A DNA stretch of 64,000 nucleotides from Anoplolepis gracilipes (lineage: Eukaryota > Arthropoda > Insecta > Hymenoptera > Formicidae), in NCBI RefSeq assembly GCF_047496725.1, contig NC_132975.1, forward strand, positions 10,547,501-10,611,500, written 5' to 3'. The position numbers and the translations under genes are program-made. Positions 53,683 through 64,000 of this stretch are shown in pieces. How positions within the stretch are numbered: the stretch's first letter is position 1; every line of letters starts with the position of its first letter. The notes below the pieces were generated by a model, which worked only from the letters and a program-made list of their open reading frames with translations, was not told where the DNA came from and ran no database searches.

Positions 53683-55384
53683 GCACGTTTTCTCATTACA
53701 TCTTGCGAGATATATTCGTTCTAGGACACAAAAATTTTATTTGCATTGTACACGCGTAGATTTAAGTTAATTTTCATGGCTACTATAACTTGATCTAAGG
53801 ACCCACGTACTTACTTATAATTATAAATTTCTTAATGAATAACTTTGTCTTCGAGGAAGTTTTAACTTACGGTCATTAATAATCGTCATTATGAAACTTT
53901 TGTGGTCGTTAATTTTTTAATTTCCGACGTAAAATATTTTAGATTAAGTATCATATCTTAGGTTTAAAATCTACGAGAGCAAAATCTATTCGCAGAAAAC
54001 CTACAACTGAAAGAAAATAAAACTTTTGATAAATTCTGTATACCTATCCTCTGCGTCGCGCAATTTTAGTGCATATACATACACATACGTGTGCATCGCG
54101 CGCAAACGTCATCCATTTTTGTCAGGCATATATAAAACTTCCGACATGCAAAAGATTTCCTTACGTCAAGAAATCATATTTATAGTTGCGTGAACGCGGA
54201 AGATATCGCAATGTGGATATCCATAATACTATCACGTGATGCGTAATACGTAACGATACGAATAGAATGAATAAAATAGTTTGTATCACAAACTCGCGAC
54301 AGGACTAACTACATACGAACCCTGAACTTTTCGATCGTTTTCCTCTTCTTTTTCCCCTATTGAATTCAATCCCGCGTAACCCTTCATCCGTAAGCGTCGA
54401 TAGTGCACTTCGCACAATCGCGATGCTTCAAAAACGTTGTTGTCGACACTTGCAATAGATAAGCTCGAAACCTGTGTAAAATGCGAACGCGTGCTCCTTC
54501 GTGAGTTTGCAGGAAAAATTTCTGTTGAGAAACTTCTTAATTGAGCGAGAATACGTTGCACGATGCACTTTGCACTCTTTGCATTTTTCCGGTCTCGTAT
54601 TTTCCGTACTTTGCATTTTTCGCAAAAGTGCAATGTGAATAGTTGGAAGTCCATAACTCTGAGATGCATTTTCGCCATCGGCACAGCCGAGTGACGTGTC
54701 GTGAGACGAAAATTATGGTTTTCTCGGGCATCCCAATCGCAATTCGTTCATTTTAGGAAAACAAGATATCACTTATAATTAGATGAAAAATTCATGTACG
54801 TTTTCACGGAAAGTTGATACCTATAGAAAATCTATGTCAAATTATGTCGTATCGCCTTTTATATCTGCACATTCCTCATTCAACTCTCGATTTAAAGCGT
54901 AAGAAAAACTTTACAGAACTACTTTAATTGCGCAATAAAAACACGGACAGAACGTAAACAAAAATTTGCATTTAGTTGCACGAGTCGTCGCTTTACGCGT
55001 GATGGAAGATAAACGAACATTACATGCCCGGACTTTGCACTACGCTTCGTAAGATAGCGTGATGGTTTTATTGTAAAGGTAAAGGGATTAAGTGGCATTA
55101 CTTTGCATTGTCCTTTGTAGGCGAGGGCAATTTATGCGGGACCGTTCCTCCGCATAAAGTGCAAGCGTTTCGGCGCAATGCTCGTCTTACTAATTTAATT
55201 GCTTTATGCCCATAAGAGCCACAATTTGCAACGGATTCGCTAGATTTTATTTTGAAATCACTGGATTAATATTACTTAAAATTTAATAATATTAATTGAG
55301 TTGTTTTCCGACATTTTTGCTTAATTTCCTATTTGTATTTCATATATAACCGCGTTTTTAGATTACATTAATATATATGAATAT

Positions 55385-55387
<3 letters not shown>

Positions 55388-55469
<82 letters not shown>
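55388..55469. repeat. (CT)n microsatellite
   Basis: About 80 bases of CT repeat with a single interruption, the longest dinucleotide run in the window. Confidence 0.95.
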
Positions 55470-57511
55470 TTACACATTGTGTCAACATAAAATCTGGGAA
55501 ATTAATAATAATTCATGAAGTAGAAGAACAATATTTGTTATTGCAAATTTGCATTGAACACGATAAGCATGTTACAATAAATGAAAATATGAAAATGGAA
55601 TATTTCACACAACATGTCAAAGACTTCTTGTTAGATTCATTGAGAGAAATGCCGTTATAATATTTACCGTCAGTAACGGTAATTCTATTTGTTTCAATTT
55701 ATTCAGCCGCCGACGCATGTTTAGTACGAACAGAAATTTCGCGATACGTTTTACAAACGTGCCGAGTTTTGCTCAGTGTTTATATGTGTATGTACATCAC
55801 TCTTCAAATATCCTCGTAAAATTCAGCCGACGAAGTTGCCGGCTTCTCGTGGCACACCGCGATATGTTCTACATCTTCGTCATATCGCGACTGTAAAATT
55901 CATCCCCCAGGAGGAAAAGCCATTTTCCTTAAAGTATAGCATCTCACGCCATTGCGAGAAATTACAGCACGCTTATATATTTGCGTAACCAATTATATTA
56001 ACGTCACAAAAGTGACGTCACAAATATAGAGTTGTATAAAGTATTTCATTTTAAATATCCACGCTTTCATCCGTTTTCAGCATCCGATATTAAAATAAAT
56101 AGCTGTCGACATTTTAGTAATGTGCTATCCTTTTACATTTAGCGCGGAATGGATTAATTATATTTAAAACGTTAATTTGTAATTTGTAATTGCATACCAA
56201 TGCCGGTAATATCGAAAAGTACTCTCAGTCGACTGGCCTTTTAAAATAACATGTGCAATAATTGTTGACGATATGAAAAGTGGCTATCACAGTTTCTCAG
56301 CTATATCGCGTATATAAAAAATAATATAATATGTTAATGTAATCTACGTTTCTATATCTTGATGAAAAAGAAAAAGAGAAAAAGGGAGAAAAAGAATTTT
56401 ATCATACAAGATATTATTACAATGCAATCCACATATATTGCAAAAATGTTAGAGCATCGAAGAAGAGCGAAGATAGCGGAACTATTTTTAGTCATGTCTG
56501 TCACCGCGAGAATGTCAGATAAATCGATCAGCAACTTTCATAAGACGCGTTTTTCCCACCTTCCATTTGGTCTCATAAAATTCACATAACCAAGTTACAT
56601 TAGACGATACCAGCTACTGCCAGCCGTGAATTTAAATTCAATACACGAAGGTTCTTCTCGTGCGAAAGAGATGGCAAACTTTCCTCGTAAGTCAGTTTCT
56701 TTGTATCGTTCAGCAGACGTGCATCATATTGAATCTCTCTTTATCTCGAAACGCCTCGATTGCGTCGCAACTGCAATTACATAATGAACATGTGATACAT
56801 TACAGCAATATTCCAGTTTTCCTTTGCGAACTAAACAAAAGCTGCACATGCTCCGTATAAAAAAGCAGTATTAAAGCATATACAGAATATACATATGCGT
56901 GAGCGCCTTCGTTGTTATTAATATCAACATAAATATCGATATAATATTTTCTGTCTTACGTACTGTCTTAATCTCTAATATTTTTATTCTTTTTTTAAAT
57001 AAATATTATATGTACACATAATATTAATATTACTGTAACAAGATATACTCTAACTTATATTTTTGATTTATAAAGAAGATTTAACACAAATAGAACTACA
57101 CATATTATCTTTTCTATAATATTGATTAATATCGTGAAATATCGGTTTATAAAAAAATCCTATTTGCAGGAATTATAGTTATTGAATTGCACGTGGAATG
57201 CTATATGGCGAAAATGTGCAAATTCGTTCAAAAGTAAGTACTAAAAATAACAGAGAGATTCAATTTCCAATATTAAATCCTGCTATAGCAGCGATTGTCC
57301 TTCGACACATACCGCGATGAAAAAAAATATAGTCAATAGAATTTCCATCACATAGCTTACCAATTTTCTGTATTGCCTTTGCTATTGTCACTATTCGAAA
57401 ATTCTCTGATCTTATTGCATTGAATATGAATCATTGTTATTCTTTTTTTATGAGTAAAACGTCAGTTACGATTTAATATATGTGTTTGTATATATATACT
57501 AATTGAAATAC

Positions 57512-57534
57512 AATATATATATATATATATATAT
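57512..57534. repeat. (AT)n microsatellite
   Basis: About 11 AT units, 1.4 kb upstream of the Ig1 exon. Confidence 0.9.
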
Positions 57535-58890
57535 TGTCATTTTTTTATGTAAGAATGTAATATTTAAAAATTAAACAGAGCTATAATAGGACGAAATAGA
57601 GAGATTTTGATATAATTCAATAAATGTCGAATGTCACAAAACGTAATATTTGTCTATTACAGATGATAAAGTATTTTTATGTTATAAATTACATTAGCCG
57701 TGAGGTTTCTATAAAAATGAAAAAAAATGCTAAAAATGGAAAATATTTCGAAATAATAACATACTATTTTACACAAAACAAGCGACATTTTCGACAATTT
57801 TAGCGTATCGGTTACTGACAAAATATACGTTCCGAGATAAAGTTTGCTCCGAAAACTATTTTACGTGCGACAGGTGTTAATTCTACGTTGATTACTTTTA
57901 CATCGTAAACCGGCTAAATGTTATCGATTCGGATCGTTACCGCTTGCGAAATACATGTATCCGCAGATTCTATTAACGAACTATTTCCATTCCACAAATT
58001 AATTTAGTGCCGCCACTGAATATGTTAACAGTGATTTGGTGAGCTCGTATAAAGAGAATAACATTTTGTTGGCAACTTAAACTTTTCTTAAATAAATTAT
58101 TGTGTGTGTTGAAAGTCTCATATTTATATAATATTACTTATACTATCGTTATTCTCTTTAATAATATTATTATAAATGTCGCATTGTATTGGTATTATTT
58201 GTATTAGTGAACATCAAATACGAATAAATATAACACACTCAAATATTAACTTTTAGGATTTATATAGCTCGGGAATGCGAGAAAATTGCCTCGAAAATTC
58301 TGTCGTCGATCCGTTTGTCAGTTTTAACGTGTTTGCGAAAAATCGGTACTTAGGCATTTGCGTTGGGCACGCGATAGTTTCTGTTATGAGATAGCTGTAT
58401 GGATGCTCCATAACGCCAAACTTTCTACAAAGGCCCGTTTTTTTCCATGAATATATAACGCGACATAAAATATCTCGCGTGTCCCGTGTGCAAGAGCCTC
58501 GGGATATTTTTGCGAAACTACTGCGATTTTCCGACCTGTTCTGTCAAAAATTTATTACACGACTTTGACGTCATACTAAAGTGAGATATTTAAGACGTGT
58601 ATGACATGTGTGTTCTATATAAATATATATCAAATTAAATTTATCTCCTCTGTTGGGAGATTATTTCCAATTCAATATTTAACATGTTTCTAAATATTTA
58701 ATTTGTTTTCTTTTGTATCAATTTTTAACTCTTTCTCGAATCTATAATATTATATTTTAGGATATAACATTTCTTTCAAGAATTATTTATTCTACGAAAT
58801 AAAATTAGACAGAAGGAAATGGAAAACGTATATTAAAAAAATCGAGTATTAAGACGCGCAACTACTTACATATCGTACTGTTTGTTTCAG

Positions 58891-58997
58891 TGACGGGGCT
58901 AGAGCCAGACTTCGCTTACCCGCTGGAGAACGTAACGATCCCGCAGGGTCGAGACGCTACCTTCACCTGCGTGGTGAACAACCTCGGTGGATACCGG
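58891..58997 (+). CDS. DIP/lachesin-like IgSF protein, exon encoding the N-terminal half of Ig1
   Basis: The product is an N-terminal fragment of a secreted or GPI-anchored three-Ig-domain cell-surface protein of the DIP/lachesin family. In insects the DIPs bind Dpr proteins through Ig1 and help specify synaptic partners. The exon is 107 nt: two bases completing the split Val codon, then 35 codons. Readable landmarks are PDFAYPLENVT with an N-glycosylation sequon (Asn-Val-Thr), PQGRDATFTC with the B-strand cysteine, and VVNNLGGYR leading into the C strand. The partner cysteine and the usual Trp of the C strand are absent because they fall in the next exon, outside the window. The acceptor is TTTGTTTCAG and the donor is CGG|GTGAGT, phase 0. 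The family call is firm. Which paralogue it is cannot be decided from 35 residues; annotated relatives also carry the names lachesin, neurotrimin-like and opioid-binding protein/cell adhesion molecule-like. Confidence 0.93.
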
Positions 58998-59054
58998 GTG
59001 AGTCCTTCCTCCTCCGCGAGCGGAGATCACTCTGGCAGCGCGATCAAGCCCCGG
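58998..59054 (+). CDS. Possible alternative 3' extension of the Ig1 exon (19 codons)
   Basis: Reading past the first donor the frame stays open for 19 codons, VSPSSSASGDHSGSAIKPR, and reaches a second donor, CGG|GTAACT, at 59055. Both donors follow a CGG codon and are in phase 0, so using the second one would insert 19 residues without changing the frame of the next exon. The insert is Ser/Gly-rich, has no cysteine and would sit in the loop before the C strand of Ig1. The first donor (GTGAGT) matches consensus better, so this would be the minor form if it is used at all. No transcript evidence is available. Confidence 0.5.
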
Positions 59055-59093
59055 GTAACTATTTTACCATTAACCTGTGTCCGCCTGTAATGG

Positions 59094-59141
59094 ACTACTA
59101 CCTTATCTACTACCTACTACTACTACTAACTCTACTACTGT

Positions 59142-59178
<37 letters not shown>
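59094..59178. repeat. (CTA)n trinucleotide repeat
   Basis: An imperfect CTA array with interruptions, about 40 bp into the intron after the alternative donor. Stop codons close the reading frame before it, so it is not coding. Confidence 0.9.
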
Positions 59179-59236
59179 GCACCACCTATATGCGCGCGTG
59201 CCTGCACTTCACAGCACTGCATTTAACTGCACTATA

Positions 59237-59369
59237 TACCGCCAGCTATGAAAAAAGAAATATATACTATATATACTATCACAGCCGCAGAGCAGCCACC
59301 ATTACCAACCATCTCTGTATATGACATTCATTTTCATCTATCAGCTGGCGGTACCTATAGAGGTACCGC
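59237..59369. other. Hairpin region after the (CTA)n tract
   Basis: TACCGCCAGCT (59237-59247) and AGCTGGCGGTA (59343-59353) are an exact 11-bp inverted pair, with partial pairing of the ATGAAAA / TTTTCAT bases just inside. The right arm also belongs to a competing short palindrome, GCGGTACC (59348-59355) with GGTACCGC (59362-59369). Confidence 0.5.
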
Positions 59370-62300
59370 ACAACTACGATGCAGGCAACTGAAGTTTCAT
59401 AGTCTCTTCACGTTCTTCTGCCTCGTTCTCTTCGTTTACTTCGTTGAGAAATATCAGCAAACTCACGCAAAAGAAAGAGGAGACTTCACCGCGAGACTGT
59501 AAAGTTACTCACGCGAAATGGCTAATGATGCCTTCGCGCGTTAAAAGAATGCAACGTATCGTTATCCATTGTTATAATTCGATAGCTATGTGCGTCTAGT
59601 TATTAAATTTAAGACGCATCGTGATCGCGGCTTTCTCGTCTCCTTCGTATCGCACCGTGAAGATTATAATTTAGCATCATAATTTAACGCTGAGAATGTA
59701 TACTATCATGATACGTACACTCGTGTATTGTATTTCAAAAAAATTTCATATATTTCTTACTAATACGTTGGAGTGAGATTTGAAACGCAAAGTAGATCGA
59801 ACATTTATCGAGATCGATGCTATCAATATTAAAGCGTTCCCTAACAAAGAAAGAATTTATTCGGATCGACCGATTGGTCTTTACCTTTGTCCTTTCTCTG
59901 AAAAGAATTCGAATCGCGAGAGAACCCTCAAATAGATGCGGAAAAACTAATTTATCGTTGCAGCTATTGTTTTTTTCTAGCAATAGCTTTTAGGCACATT
60001 GTGCCAGCCTCTATTTCTATAGTTATATGTTTCAGAAGACCACGTTCAATATTACTGACATGTTAGATTCTTTTGATTTCTTGCAATAAACGTCCAACGA
60101 CAAAACATCATGTGTAAAAGAAAGAGTATTCAGTTATTATTATTTATCTATGTGACGCCAATAAAAATTGACAAAATATCTTAATATTATCAATAATATT
60201 TAAATAGTTTGTTCTGTTAATCTTCTTATTGATTTCACAACAGCGCGAGAAAAATTTGAAAAGATTTTAACTTTATTTTTATAAAAACAACCATGTATTT
60301 GTCACAATTGCATAATATACTTATTAGAGTTTTAGCGATAAAATCTTGAAGCAAAGTTGTTGCTTTAAATCGAACTTTATATTTCTCGCATCAAGTAACA
60401 ATTACTTATAAATATGCAAATTTTTTATATCATCATTTAAGACAATTTTCATATTTATTGCAGAGATATGTGATTTTTTCTTATTCTTTTTTAGTTCATG
60501 AAAAATGGATGCTTGAAAAACGCTATTTATAAACCTGTTTCGAAATACTTCGTAGAAAATTCAGAGCCCCGTGTAATTGCGTAACTTCCGCTTTACACCT
60601 TCCTGTAATAGCGATTCCCGCCAATAGAAGGAAGATTGATCAAGGCCGGCACAATTTCGCTATATGTGTGGTGAAATTGATTTCGCGTGAGTACATATCG
60701 CCGATGTGGCGTATTAAGCGCTTTTCGACTCCACTTGTTGAACCGATAACTTTCCGATAACCGAGAAGTTTCTCCTCCGCACCGTTGCCGCGAAGACGTT
60801 TCACCATGAAAAGAAATTTCGGCGCCGCGCGCGCGACTTCCTCGTAGATTTTAATTAAACTTGGCACTGTCAGAGTTTATAACTTGTTCGAAAATGCGAT
60901 TACTTCCGGCAATGCGTTTGCCCGCGTTTCAACTTCTTTCTTACAACACAGTCGGACAATTCTCCGTCCGGTAGTTTACGCTCTTTTCTAATAAGGATCA
61001 TCGCGACGGTTTCATTTTCTTTTCTTCGTTCTTTCACATTATTAAACATATAGAGTTCCCGAATAAAGAGAAAATTTTGTTTCAACCGTTTCGTAATTAA
61101 TTTCGAAAGTAAATATCGCTTCGTGAATACCTATTTTGAGAATTACTTCAAATTGGAAATGATTAATTATTCGTTTTGTTAAAATAAAGTTTTTTTTTTA
61201 TATTGGACGGTCTGTAAATATCAAATCAAAATTTTTGCAACAGGAAATTACTTTATATTACAAATATAGTAAATTTTCGTTGTAAAATTTATATTATAAG
61301 TAAACAGAATCTAAATTATTTATAATGTACAATATATGAGACGTTAAAGGAGGATTATCAAAACGAAATAATAGCTTCAAATAAAATAAGTAATAAAATG
61401 ATTTTATTATAACGTCAAATTCTCAACCTGTAACTCTCAAAGATATTAATATTAAATGATTCTAATTTGTCTCTAAGAATTGTTATAATTTTGATATTTC
61501 AACGCATCATCAGATCATCCCTTTAATCTCTCATAAATTTGGGAAAAAACACCAGGAATATGACGATTGGTAGAATTTTGTCTATTAATTGCATAGTTAT
61601 CGTAAAAAATACATTTACCCGTGTTGTTTTTACCGTGCACTATGCACGACGGTAAATTTACGAGATATATTCGTATGCCATTTATCACTGCAATTAATAT
61701 TCACGTTAGTAATTTAATTAGTCGGTAGCTCAATTTCAATCATTAAGAAAAACTCTTAAATAATCGTTTCAATCATAAGAAATCGTACATAATCGATAAA
61801 TATAGATATTACAAGTATGACTGATTGACTTTTTCATTTGCATCTAGTAAGATCATACGTATGTTAGTATTGGTCTAAATCTCATCTCCATGTACTTTTC
61901 TATTGTCGAATACGATTGTAATACAAAAATATTCAAGCATACTTTGAAGACGGAAGCTTCTCGAACTGAATTTTACTCTTCATTGAATTGAATGAGAACC
62001 GACAGAGCGATGACGTTCAAATCGACATTAACGAGCATCGAGACATTGCTTACAACTTGAATGCTCTGTGCTCTAAATGAATCTCGCGAATCGGACAATG
62101 TAAGTCCGTGCCTATAGCAAGGATGTTCAGATCTAGTATCCGGCTTTTTCGCTTGTTAGACTTAAGCTTTGATGCTTAATGGCACCCGCTGGAAAACTAA
62201 GGACTGTAGTTCGATGATTGTCCCAGGCAACAGGATCTAACATTATTTTTCTAATGATAATTTATTCAAGCAAAAGTTCAAGCACCCATATATTGAAAGA

Positions 62301-62438
62301 AGATAAAATTACAATAGTAACACATTAGCAATAGTCTTGTATAACAATTTGCCAATTTGGGATTTTATTATTTTTAACAATTTAACATTTATTTTGAAAA
62401 AAAAAAAAGAAATACAAGTACGTATATAATTAATTTCT

Positions 62439-62462
62439 TATGTATGACATGTGTCATACATA
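62439..62462. other. 24-bp near-perfect palindrome
   Basis: TATGTATGACA and TGTCATACATA flank a central TG. It lies in the second intron with no neighbouring gene feature. Confidence 0.5.
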
Positions 62463-64000
62463 TATTTATTATAGTAGTACATCATGTAGAAAAAAATGTC
62501 TGGATTTTGTTGCCTCGGTAGATGACAGTATACTGAAATTCTGAAGATGAAAAGTTTCAAAAGATATTTTAAAACACGAATGAGATGGGCATGAGAACCA
62601 ATGTCACAGATTGTAAAATCAATAATTATAAAGATATGAATATAATTGTCTTCATAACTTTATCAAACAAACACGATTTTATAATCTCGCAAGTTTATAT
62701 TTCTGATCTTTCTTCTATAATATATTCATACACACATGTAAAATATAATTATTAATCAACTATTGCAAATACTTTATTAATGATTGACGATGATTTTTTG
62801 ATACTGACTTATGATATTAAAAGTATATATTTTTATCGAGACTCTTTATCATTATCAAACGTTACAGACGTCTCTGGTTCCAGATTAAATTGATGAATAT
62901 TGAACGTTTGAAAAATTACTATAAAAAAATTACTTGATACAGATAAAATAACTTGATTCATTCAAATATCTTGCTGGTTTAAAATATGTTGTGACTTATT
63001 ACGATAAAAACACTCATAGCGGATGACAATTGTTTTTGTCATTGAATTTCCTGAAACCGACGTAATGAAAAACATTCTGTGCCCTACCTGTCCCTCTCTC
63101 CTTTTCCTTCTACTTTCCCTTCGATACGAAAACATTTAGGTTCACATCGGCTTGTCCACGAATGCACAATTTCTATTTGCACATGTGTCTGTTTATAATG
63201 CATAAATGCATTTGAAATTTGAATGTTCGTGCGAGATGAAATATGGTGCAAGTTGCATTGAAGAAGGATTGAGATGTTCGGACGTGTTATGCGCCCCTGA
63301 GTAATTGCCGAATATGAAGGGCAAAATTGTGCTCAATACGTATTGTTCTTAGCGTGTCACTGAATTCCTGTCTATATGCGAGAGGCATGCCAATGATGCA
63401 TGAATATATAATAATGAAGAGTATACGAGGTTGCATGAGCATGTTTTTAACAATAAGCATTAATCTAGACAGATGAACGAAATATGTAACTTGATATTAG
63501 AATTTAGATCAGAGAAAACGATAGGTCGTTCAGGTTTTAGCAGCGATAAATAAATCTAGCGATTCAATTAGAATAACGAAATTTCCTCTTTTCATATGAT
63601 TATCGTATAAGAAATTATGTGTGTCCTATGTACCTACTGTGTGTTAAACGTATATCTAATTCGTAGAAAATATAATATTATAATATGTTTTGTGATATTA
63701 AATTAATTAATTATTAAAGTGTGCGAAGATTGAAAATAACTATGTAATAACTTTTTATAGATAGATTCTCATCGGACATTTAATGTTAAAATGCGACTGT
63801 CTGATCTCATTTACATCTTCCGATTGCGTAACTTTCGAAGCGAAAAATCTTAAGGGAGCTCTACTCGACGCGTACTCTTATACATAGCGAACGAGACCAG
63901 CGTGTGCCATTTTATTCATGTCACCCGGTACGTCCCGTGAGCGTACGCTAGAACGAGTAATCTCGTCCGAAACGTGCGTGTCACGCGGATCGGTTAATCG

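Larger units (their letters stand above)
23395..58890 (+). other. Giant first coding intron of the DIP/lachesin-like gene (about 35.5 kb)
   Basis: The intron runs from GTGAGT (23395) to TACTGTTTGTTTCAG (ends 58890), both good GT-AG sites, and interrupts a codon in phase 1. Inside it I saw no exon of the host gene and no convincing nested gene. Most of it is AT-rich sequence with low-complexity tracts. Set within that are GC/CpG-rich islands, one TA-flanked MITE-like element, a foldback palindrome, a 66-bp minisatellite and numerous dinucleotide repeats, listed separately. Long first introns are common in IgSF adhesion genes of insect neurons and often hold enhancers; that role here is inference. 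Confidence 0.75.
58998..64000 (+). other. Second coding intron, 5' part (runs off the window)
   Basis: No further coding exon of the gene was found after 58,997 (or 59,054). In particular I saw no exon carrying the C-strand Trp or a second Ig cysteine motif on the + strand. The first 400 bp hold the (CTA)n tract and a hairpin, listed separately. The remainder, to 64,000, is AT-rich with modest CpG-rich patches at about 59,500-59,640, 60,540-60,990 and 63,820-64,000. The intron therefore exceeds 5 kb. Confidence 0.7.

Noticed and set aside
59055..59090. Continuation of the Ig exon frame to a stop at 59,090
   Set aside because: It would truncate Ig1 before its second cysteine; intron retention is less likely than splicing at one of the two donors.
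59277..59286. miR-2 family seed TATCACAGCC
   Set aside because: Only the seed matches, and it sits in the loop and not on an arm of the local hairpin.
1..64000. tRNA genes, rRNA, CRISPR arrays, telomeric repeats, viral or reverse-transcriptase frames
   Set aside because: No convincing tRNA B-box, no spaced direct-repeat array, no TTAGG array and no transposase, polymerase or capsid motif was seen in any translated frame.

Overview
The window looks like arthropod nuclear DNA, most likely from a hymenopteran insect such as an ant. AT-rich tracts alternate with short CpG-dense islands. There are many (GA)n, (CA)n and (TA)n microsatellites, no operon-like packing and no long open reading frames. 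The order-level assignment is inferred from composition and from the one recognisable gene. No mitochondrial, bacterial or viral coding sequence was recognised.

Only one protein-coding gene can be supported. It lies on the + strand, and two of its coding exons are visible. Exon A (coding part 23343-23394) encodes a start codon and a hydrophobic leader and ends in phase 1 at a GTGAGT donor. Exon B (58891-58997) follows a good acceptor, starts with the two bases that complete the split codon, and encodes the N-terminal half of an immunoglobulin domain. That half has the signature of the DIP (Dpr-interacting protein)/lachesin-like family of IgSF neuronal surface proteins: ENVT sequon, GRDATFTC, VVNNLGGYR. 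The exons join in frame across an intron of about 35.5 kb. The rest of Ig1, Ig2, Ig3 and the C-terminus must lie beyond 64,000.

Layout: 1-23,204 is upstream sequence (5' intron or intergenic) with CpG-rich islands and repeats. 23,205-23,394 is the probable 5'UTR plus leader exon. 23,395-58,890 is the giant first coding intron, holding a TA-flanked MITE, a foldback palindrome, a 66-bp minisatellite, many microsatellites and several GC-rich islands. 58,891-58,997 is the Ig1 exon. 58,998-64,000 is the start of the next intron, opening with a (CTA)n tract and a small hairpin.

The observation most worth checking is a second in-frame donor 57 bp downstream of the Ig1 exon. It also follows a CGG codon in phase 0 and would insert 19 Ser/Gly-rich residues into Ig1. 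Also notable are two alternative acceptors around a cluster of short upstream ORFs before the start codon, a foldback element of about 425 bp, an inverted-repeat element of about 950 bp, and a perfect 22-bp palindrome inside the intron. I did not find a convincing wholly new molecular system.
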